DNA of 11,965 nucleotides from Marinosulfonomonas sp. (GTDB taxonomy: Bacteria; Pseudomonadota; Alphaproteobacteria; Rhodobacterales; Rhodobacteraceae), in NCBI GenBank assembly GCA_015494385.1, contig WGBJ01000111.1, positions 1-11,965 of the forward strand, written 5' to 3'. A model generated the notes under the pieces. That model made no database searches and was not told where the DNA came from. It saw only the letters and a list, made by a program, of their open reading frames with translations. Below, piece after piece: positions 8,125-11,965 of the stretch; the stretch's first letter is position 1; each line of letters begins with the position of its first letter. The position numbers were made by a program, and so were the translations under genes.

Positions 8125-8598
8125 ATGAGCCGACTGGACAGTATGATGCGCCGCTTAAGCGCCCAACGTGACGGGCTGGAATGGGCCGCCGAACAGACGA
8201 GGGATATGAATGGCGATGCGCTGGATATGGGGCTGGGCAACGGGCGCACCTATGACCATTTGCGCGAAATACTGGACCGGCGTATCTGGGTGATCGACCG
8301 CGTGTTGCAGTGCCATCCGTCCTGCGTGCCACCCTCGCAGGATTTTCTGGAAGGCGAGGCCGAAGAGATGCTGCAAAAGCTGGCGGCGATGGGGGCGAAA
8401 ATCGTGCTGGCGCATTATGATTTCGGGTTTGGCATTAAGGAAAAGGACGTCGAGGAAGCCGCCCGTCTAAGCCCTGCCATTGCCCGTGTGATGGTGCCCG
8501 GCGGGGTGATCGTTTCCGGTCAGCCGCTGATCGGGTTCAAGGCGGTTGACGGTCCGGCGGGGATTGCCAAGGACCGTTACTATTTCTACCGGACCTGA
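8125..8598 (+). CDS. small class I SAM-dependent methyltransferase (paralogue 2)
   Basis: This 157-residue protein is a paralogue of the methyltransferase at 5151. Both start MSRLD, both place the glycine-rich loop GLGNGRTYDHLRE at residues 36-48, and both have a short SAM-binding Rossmann core of the same size. The ribose-binding acid is D58 (IWVIDRV) instead of Glu. The substrate-side half differs strongly: LAHYDFGFGIKEKDVEEAA here, against a GGHN-containing segment in paralogue 1. The last strand is PGGVIVSGQPL (125-135), and the protein ends in the aromatic stretch RYYFYRT. It closes the operon, 15 bp after the deacetylase stop, with a weak GAAAGA site upstream. The two paralogues probably methylate different positions or intermediates of the same product. 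That is inference, and the methyl acceptor is unknown. Confidence 0.82.
   Translation: MSRLDSMMRRLSAQRDGLEWAAEQTRDMNGDALDMGLGNGRTYDHLREILDRRIWVIDRVLQCHPSCVPPSQDFLEGEAEEMLQKLAAMGAKIVLAHYDFGFGIKEKDVEEAARLSPAIARVMVPGGVIVSGQPLIGFKAVDGPAGIAKDRYYFYRT
8236..8268 (+). repeat. 33-bp exact repeat, copy 2 (motif I of methyltransferase paralogue 2)
   Basis: This block is identical to 5262-5294 and codes the same eleven residues of SAM-binding motif I. Synonymous positions are also unchanged within it, unlike the surrounding gene, so either local gene conversion or strong codon preference could explain it. Confidence 0.9.
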
Positions 8599-8737
8599 AG
8601 CGCGTTTCCTTACTCTGAATTTCGGTACCGACGAAAAAACGGGGCGCGGCGAAAGTCGGCGCGGGGTTGATTCTATTTACCGTGTTGATTCTGATAAATA
8701 CTGTGACATCAATACAATGATGGCCGTTGTTACGGTC

Positions 8738-8777
8738 CGGTTTTCCTTTAAGAAATCGAACTTTCACCGGAAAACCG
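8738..8777. repeat. 9-bp perfect inverted repeat with 22-nt loop
   Basis: The arms CGGTTTTCC (8738-8746) and GGAAAACCG (8769-8777) are exactly complementary and separated by 22 bases. No T-run follows, so it is not a standard intrinsic terminator. It could be a transcript-end stem-loop of the upstream operon or a protein-binding site. Function is not known. Confidence 0.5.
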
Positions 8778-8952
8778 CGGGAAAAGGCAGGCGAGGCGCG
8801 ATGTCCCCGCGGCCTGTTCACAAGCCGGTGCGGGTAAGCGGCAAATATGTAAAACTCTGGAAAAACAACACGATGACTTTGCTTTAAGTTGTTTTGACCC
8901 CGTTACCATTTCATTCGTGTGCGATTGGATTTATACGTGAAATCAAGCGGTT

Positions 8953-8981
8953 TTGACTTCGCGTCATATTTTTACCATATT
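8953..8981 (+). promoter_or_regulatory. candidate sigma-70-type promoter for the rhodanese-LysM operon
   Basis: TTGACT (8953-8958) and CATATT (8976-8981) are spaced by 17 bp and face the rhodanese gene starting at 9116. The boxes match five of six and four of six consensus positions. A transcript starting about 7 bp downstream would have a leader of roughly 130 nt. The repeat TATTTCAGG overlaps the -10 box and recurs at 9000-9008, a possible operator pair. Confidence 0.4.
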
Positions 8982-9115
8982 TCAGGTTTGGTTTCGCCCT
9001 ATTTCAGGGGCCAACTAATATGCATTAACTATTTCTCTGGTTGTGAAAGTTTATGCCCGTTCCACACGAGACAGAAGTAACGATACGGGAAGAAAAACAC
9101 GAAGAAGAGGGACCT

Positions 9116-9757
9116 ATGATTATTCGATTGATGGTATTGCTGCAATTTTTCACACTGACAGTTTGGCCAACCACATTGCCTGCCGAAGAGGTCTGGATAT
9201 CAGAGGATCTGCCAGAGTTGTCATTCGAGATAAACGGCAAATCCTATTTGATAAAACGGGGAAACGACAACGCAGAGTATATGGCCAAGGTTTATCCGCC
9301 AAAGGCTCCCCGAGCATGTCCGCCCCATTGTTTGCAGCCGATGATCCAGTACGACGGGGTCACACCGGTTGGCGAAGTCGGCATTGTGACATTTATCGAG
9401 GATTATGTGTTGTCCGGTGACGGTTTTCTGATCGATACCCGTGTGGGGAAATGGTTCAAGGCCGGCACTATTCCCGGCGCAATTCACATGCCGTTCAATA
9501 TGTTTGCAGACACTTCAACCAATCCGTTTTATGAACCTCTTATGGCCCAGCTGGGCGGCAAGAAAACAGCCGACGGTTGGGATTTTGCGGACGCAAAATA
9601 TCTGCTTTTGTTTTGCAACGGCGCAGATTGCGGACAATCCCCAAGGGCAATTCGCAACCTGATAGAAGGCGGATATGATCCTGAAAAACTGATGTATTAT
9701 CGGGGCGGCATGAAGGATTGGGTTCGCTACGGGTTCACCATCCATTTTCCGGAGTAG
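9116..9757 (+). CDS. exported rhodanese-like domain protein with CPPHC motif
   Basis: This 213-residue protein starts with a signal sequence (MIIRLMVLLQFFTLTVWPTTLPAEE, shown split: hydrophobic residues 2-20, likely cleavage near 23), so the rest should be periplasmic. An N-terminal segment (25-98) carries CPPHC (68-72) followed by LQPM. A rhodanese domain follows, with LIDTR (106-110), GTIPGAIHMPF (117-127), the active-site loop CNGADCGQS (167-175) and the closing YYRGGMKDW (194-202). Cys 167 is the expected persulfide-forming nucleophile; C172 makes the loop a Cys pair. Rhodaneses move sulfane sulfur or act on thiols. The substrate here is unknown. The start at 9116 is preferred over 9053 because AGAGGG precedes it at good spacing and it places the signal peptide at the very N-terminus. 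It is followed after 3 bp by the LysM gene. Confidence 0.85.
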   Translation: MIIRLMVLLQFFTLTVWPTTLPAEEVWISEDLPELSFEINGKSYLIKRGNDNAEYMAKVYPPKAPRACPPHCLQPMIQYDGVTPVGEVGIVTFIEDYVLSGDGFLIDTRVGKWFKAGTIPGAIHMPFNMFADTSTNPFYEPLMAQLGGKKTADGWDFADAKYLLLFCNGADCGQSPRAIRNLIEGGYDPEKLMYYRGGMKDWVRYGFTIHFPE

Positions 9758-9760
9758 GTT

Positions 9761-10579
9761 ATGATCCAGGCAAGGTTTTACATTTCAAGGTATTTGAAAA
9801 TCGCGGCCGTTGGATTTGCCGTAATTTCAACCGGTTTCCCCGATACAGGCTATGCGCAACAAACCGCAGGCATATTTTTCGGCCAGCAATCGGCCTTTGA
9901 TGTAGCCTCGGTTCGCCCCTCGACGTTGCGAAAATTACGGTTTTATGCCGCAAAGGCACGGACCGCGCTGGCCGATATGGGCAAGGCAGATGCCATGACG
10001 GGGGCCACGGGCGAAGAACTGGCTGCCAAAGCGGCCAAGGACCTTCGCAAGGCAATCGAAAAGCTGATTGATGCAGGGGCCAAAGCCAAACTGGATCTGG
10101 AACAGGTCGCTGCCTTTTTCGCACAGGATCTGCGCGAGAATTACACCGGCCAGTTGCCATTCATCGTATTCAACGAGGCAGGAGAACTGAACACTACCCA
10201 GCTGTTTCAGGGGGTTTTTGATGCTCGCGCCAGTATTACAGCGACCGAGGATGCGGATTACTTTGCCTATGTAAACAATCTGGGGGATGAAGCGGTTTCC
10301 AGCGGCAATGCCCAGCCGGAAAAACCCGTTGAAAGGGCCACACCTGTGCAAGAAGACACGCCACAACGTGACCCTGCCGTTCAGGCCTATTGGGACAGGT
10401 TGGTCGAAAGGGATGGCAAGCGCTATATCCAGGTCGCACCGGGCGATACGCTGGCCACATACGCCTCTGCGTTTTTTGGTGATTCACTGCGGTATCGCAA
10501 AATCTACAATGCCAACACGGATGTTATGGAATCGCCAAATCTTCTGACCGTTGGCGATACAATAGAAATACCCCGATAG
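9761..10579 (+). CDS. exported protein with C-terminal LysM domain
   Basis: This 272-residue protein is expected in the periplasm. The first 33 residues form a signal peptide with hydrophobic core IAAVGFAVISTGF and a probable cleavage site at GYAQ-Q. The middle part (about 50-125) is an Ala/Lys-rich helical region, possibly coiled-coil, with no family I recognise. It is followed by a region around 130-175 (LPFIVFNEAGELNTTQLF) and a low-complexity linker (about 180-205). The C-terminus (about 220-271) is a LysM module: RYIQVAPGDTLATYASAFFGDS, shown here in part, then YRKIYNAN and LLTVGDTIEIP. LysM binds N-acetylglucosamine-containing glycans such as peptidoglycan, so this end probably anchors the protein to the cell wall. 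GGAG (9751-9754) overlaps the end of the rhodanese gene and serves the ATG at 9761, so the two genes form one operon. Confidence 0.82.
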   Translation: MIQARFYISRYLKIAAVGFAVISTGFPDTGYAQQTAGIFFGQQSAFDVASVRPSTLRKLRFYAAKARTALADMGKADAMTGATGEELAAKAAKDLRKAIEKLIDAGAKAKLDLEQVAAFFAQDLRENYTGQLPFIVFNEAGELNTTQLFQGVFDARASITATEDADYFAYVNNLGDEAVSSGNAQPEKPVERATPVQEDTPQRDPAVQAYWDRLVERDGKRYIQVAPGDTLATYASAFFGDSLRYRKIYNANTDVMESPNLLTVGDTIEIPR

Positions 10580-10689
10580 CAGCGGGTGCGTTTCATTGTC
10601 ATGATGGGGTTTGGTGAAGCCTAGGAGGGCCTACCTGTAGATAGCTTATGCTCTATTTATTAGTGGGTCGCGGTATTTGTCTTTTGATT

Positions 10690-10713
10690 AGTGTTACACA
10701 GCAATGTAACACT
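10690..10713. repeat. 9-bp perfect inverted repeat, operator-like
   Basis: The arms AGTGTTACA and TGTAACACT are exact reverse complements around the 6-base centre CAGCAA. The overall size suits a dimeric repressor or activator site. It lies about 110 bp after the LysM gene. It could also fold as a weak hairpin, and TTTCT follows, but the AT-rich stem and interrupted T-run make a terminator less likely. Confidence 0.6.
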
Positions 10714-10752
10714 TTCTGGCAGAAGGTGACATTAGAATAGACTACGAACGCT

Positions 10753-10767
10753 AACATGACACATGTT
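10753..10767. repeat. 6-bp perfect inverted repeat
   Basis: AACATG and CATGTT flank the 3-base centre ACA. It is the middle of three palindromes in this spacer. Alone it could be chance; its interest lies in the cluster. Confidence 0.4.
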
Positions 10768-10780
10768 CAAAAAAACCGCA

Positions 10781-10798
10781 TTATCTTACCGAAGATAA
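10781..10798. repeat. 7-bp perfect inverted repeat
   Basis: TTATCTT and AAGATAA flank the 4-base centre ACCG, a geometry able to form a tight hairpin. It lies 13 bp after the preceding palindrome. No T-run follows. Confidence 0.45.
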
Positions 10799-10951
10799 AT
10801 GTTCACGTGTCCGTTTTGCGGGACCTCAAAGGGAAGAATTGCGCCGACGCCTGAATATGGTTAAACAGGAGAAACTGTCCGTTAACAGAGTTTTTTGGTT
10901 CCAGAGGCAGCGTGAACTAAGCAGAGTATCTGACTAATCGGGTTGGTTTCA

Positions 10952-11089
10952 TTATGCGGCAATCTTGCTGTGTTGCATTTGCTGGGTTTCGGGTATTTTG
11001 CGTTTGATCTTTTCTCTTTTGTTTAGAATGGCTTGAGAGATTGATCTTGCAAACTGAGGTGCTTCTGGTTTCCTAGAAACCTGCCCTGC
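10952..11089 (-). pseudogene. orphan C-terminal reading-frame tail beside the IS remnant
   Basis: On the minus strand a frame is open for 45 codons after a stop at 11092-11090 and ends in TAA at 10954-10952. Its last 33 or so residues (ARSISQAILNKREKIKRK, then IPETQQMQHSKIAA) look like a real charged, helical protein C-terminus rather than noise. There is no start codon except a late Met, and its upstream part overlaps the right end of the IS remnant. It may be the surviving end of a gene disrupted by the element or by later deletion. I do not recognise the family, and chance is possible. Confidence 0.3.
11055..11077. repeat. IS remnant right terminal inverted repeat (imperfect)
   Basis: Plus-strand reading begins TGAGGTGCTTCTGGTTTCC. 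Compared with the reverse complement of 11650-11672 it agrees at 15 of 23 positions. The OrfB stop codon (11075-11073 on the minus strand) falls inside it. The exact outer boundary is uncertain by a few bases. Confidence 0.5.
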
Positions 11090-11610
11090 TCAATTTACAC
11101 TGTCTTGCTTCATAGTCGACTGGCGACAGCATGCCGTTGTTTGTGTGTTTATGGCTTGGGTTGTAAAACCTTGTTGGATCAGATCTGTTTGGCGCGCATC
11201 CTCTTGCACACGCTGACTTAACCGGTTCTCTAAGCCACGAATAAAAACCCGCTGAAATGCACCTTCAGTACACGGCACATCGCCCGCATAGAAAACCGCA
11301 CCCGGTGAATCCTAATAAACGCGTGCTTCACCGGGACTCGCGTGACAAGTAAGCGGTTGCCTTTTTTTAAGATATTGCGCTCCTCAGTGACGCGTGCCAG
11401 TTCCTTGCGGGTTTGTCGCAATTCAGAGGAAAGTGCAGCTTCATCCAACAAAACCTTCGTTGGCATGGAAAGCTGCGCCTTCCACGTGTAAAGCAACTTG
11501 ATGCTAATCCCTAGCCGATCAGCAACTTTCCAGACCGCATAATCAAGATCACCAACCTGCGCCATCGCATCCTGTTTGAACTTTTCCGTAAACCGCGTTC
11601 CCTTAGCCGT
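11073..11610 (-). pseudogene. IS3-family transposase orfA-orfB, broken
   Basis: From 11610 the minus strand reads TAKGTRFTEKFKQDAMAQV, then DRLGISIKLLYTWKAQLS, the helix-turn-helix of IS3 OrfA, and a leucine-zipper-like helix ELARVTEERNILKK. The first codon is ACG, where relatives would have ATG, and AAGGAG sits 8 bp upstream (11624-11619), so the start codon looks mutated. At the usual frameshift slippery site there are seven A residues followed by G. They fuse orfA in frame to OrfB (VKHAFIRIHRVRFSMRAMCR). An extra T after FSGF, near 11239, and an extra base a few codons later shift the frame twice. The frame resumes as QRVQEDARQTDLIQQ, then jumps directly to the OrfB end FYNPSHKHTNNGMLSPVDYE (11168-11109) and stops at 11073. 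The catalytic DDE domain is absent. Confidence 0.8.
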
Positions 11611-11649
11611 ATCCGTCTCTCCTTGGTTCCAAAGTTACCAAGCAAAGCG

Positions 11650-11672
11650 TCTACAAATCTAGGGGCGCCTAA
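11650..11672. repeat. IS remnant left terminal inverted repeat (imperfect)
   Basis: Read on the minus strand this begins TTAGGCGCCCCTAGATTTG, the partner of the right repeat at 11055-11077. It lies about 40 bp upstream of the orfA start position, the usual spacing. It sits 48 bp past the stop codon of the minus-strand gene at the window's right edge. Confidence 0.5.
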
Positions 11673-11720
11673 CTAGCTGGACCCATAGGTAATGACATTA
11701 GACACTTTTTGGGTAGCAAA

Positions 11721-11965
11721 TTAAAGCAGATTGTATACCTCTCCATCAATCTGGATATTGATTTCCGGCTGCTCACCGCCGTCAACCAATGCCCACAATA
11801 AATTGCCGGTTGGGATATGGGTGATAAATATTTCTTCTACACCCGCATCCCCCGCATTAGCTGTAAAGGCACGTTGTACTAAAAAATCTGATGCCGTCGC
11901 GTTCCCGCCACCCCAGAGTAAAACATCGCCTTCAGCAGCGTTATAATCCTGAATCCAGTCAGAGC
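11721..11965 (-). CDS. C-terminal end of a putative RTX/haemolysin-type secreted protein (partial)
   Basis: Only the last 80 residues are inside the window; the gene enters from the right edge and ends in TAA at 11723-11721. It reads SDWIQDYNAAEGDVLLWGGG, then a segment with FLVQRAFTANAGDAGVEEIF, then THIPTGNLLWALVDGGEQ and the final INIQIDGEVYNLL. The D-x-I-x-D-[FY]-x-x-x-E-G-D pattern marks the end of RTX beta-roll regions in type I-secreted calcium-binding proteins, and the terminal hydrophobic beta-rich segment resembles their uncleaved C-terminal secretion signal. The nonapeptide repeats (GGxGxDxxx) would have to lie upstream, outside the window. No transporter genes for type I secretion are visible here. 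The family call rests on pattern recognition of a short fragment. The IS remnant ends 48 bp downstream and does not interrupt the coding region. Confidence 0.65.
   Translation of the reverse strand, partial: SDWIQDYNAAEGDVLLWGGGNATASDFLVQRAFTANAGDAGVEEIFITHIPTGNLLWALVDGGEQPEINIQIDGEVYNLL

Larger units (their letters stand above)
8599..9115. other. 517-bp non-coding spacer between the methyltransferase and rhodanese operons
   Basis: No convincing gene is present. The longest plus-strand frame (8546-8887) begins inside the methyltransferase gene, is rich in Arg and Lys without family features, and has no ribosome site. The spacer holds a 10-bp palindrome TCGGTACCGA (8622-8631) and a direct repeat GTTGATTCT (8666-8674 and 8684-8692, 18 bp apart). 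It also holds a 9-bp inverted repeat (8738-8777), a promoter-like sequence (8953-8981) and a direct repeat TATTTCAGG (8978-8986 and 9000-9008). By eye it is less GC-rich than the upstream operons. The end of the preceding operon has no clear hairpin-plus-T-run terminator. Confidence 0.6.
10580..11054. other. 475-bp AT-richer spacer with palindromes and no convincing intact gene
   Basis: Short frames occur (for example 32 codons at 10756-10854) but none has a recognisable family, ribosome site or good length. The stretch holds three perfect palindromes (10690-10713, 10753-10767, 10781-10798), listed separately. Its right part contains an orphan minus-strand reading-frame tail ending at 10952. 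Base composition is visibly less GC-rich than in the first 8.6 kb, as expected for accessory DNA beside an insertion sequence. No terminator with a GC stem and T-run was seen after the LysM gene. Confidence 0.55.
11055..11672 (-). mobile_element. degenerate, internally deleted IS3-family insertion sequence
   Basis: About 618 bp contain the two ends of an IS3-family element whose transposase is read on the minus strand. The left part encodes OrfA (helix-turn-helix transposase subunit) and the beginning of OrfB. The right part encodes only the last 31 residues of OrfB. An intact relative would be about 1.2-1.3 kb, so roughly 0.6 kb, including the DDE catalytic core, is missing. Imperfect terminal inverted repeats are visible at 11650-11672 and 11055-11077 (15 of 23 positions agree, and most mismatches are transitions). 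The OrfB stop codon lies inside the right repeat, as is common in this family. No matching 3-4 bp target duplication is evident at these ends. The element cannot move by itself. Confidence 0.75.

Noticed and set aside
8546..8887. 113-codon plus-strand frame overlapping the end of the second methyltransferase
   Set aside because: It starts within the methyltransferase gene, lacks a ribosome site, and its Arg/Lys-rich translation shows no recognisable domain.
9053..9115. Upstream start for the rhodanese protein
   Set aside because: It would put 21 charged residues before the signal peptide; the ATG at 9116 has a far better ribosome site.
10690..10713. Intrinsic terminator of the LysM operon
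   Set aside because: The stem is AT-rich, the following T-run is broken (TTTCT), and it lies over 100 bp after the stop codon; an operator or other structured site fits at least as well.
10756..10854. 32-codon plus-strand frame in the palindrome-bearing spacer
   Set aside because: It is short, has no ribosome site or family resemblance, and its start lies inside a palindrome; chance is the simplest explanation.
11731..11946. 71-codon plus-strand frame at the right edge
   Set aside because: It is antisense to the RTX-like C-terminus, whose pattern is more convincing.

Overview
The window looks like chromosomal DNA of an alphaproteobacterium, most likely a marine Rhodobacterales (Roseobacter-type) organism. 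This is inferred from GC-rich codon use in the first 8.6 kb, tightly overlapping operons, and small class I methyltransferases of a kind I associate with that group. No rRNA, tRNA, CRISPR array or intact mobile element was seen.

Region 1 (1-4956, minus strand) is a peptide-type ABC importer operon, transcribed right to left. Its order is a fused double-ATPase subunit, a periplasmic solute-binding protein, a DppB/YejB-type permease, and a DppC/YejE-type permease cut off by the left edge. The stop and start codons of adjacent genes overlap at all three junctions (8, 1 and 1 bases).

Region 2 (5151-8598, plus strand) is divergent from the importer across a 194-bp gap. It is a compact five-gene operon: a small SAM-dependent methyltransferase, a histidine phosphatase, a GT-B fold glycosyltransferase, a polysaccharide-deacetylase-like protein without a signal peptide, and a second methyltransferase paralogous to the first. 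Two of the junctions are 4-bp ATGA overlaps. The enzyme set suggests synthesis and tailoring of a glycoconjugate or glycolipid in the cytoplasm. The product is unknown, and this is the best candidate for an undescribed pathway in the window.

Region 3 (8599-10579) begins with about 0.5 kb of less GC-rich non-coding DNA holding a candidate promoter and several repeats. Two exported proteins follow, separated by 3 bp: a rhodanese-fold protein with two Cys pairs and a protein with a C-terminal LysM domain. Together they look like a small cell-envelope operon.

Region 4 (10580-11965) is AT-richer accessory-like DNA. It contains three perfect palindromes within about 110 bp, a short orphan reading-frame tail, and a degenerate, internally deleted IS3-family insertion sequence on the minus strand. 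At the right edge is the C-terminus of a minus-strand protein resembling RTX or haemolysin-type secreted calcium-binding proteins.
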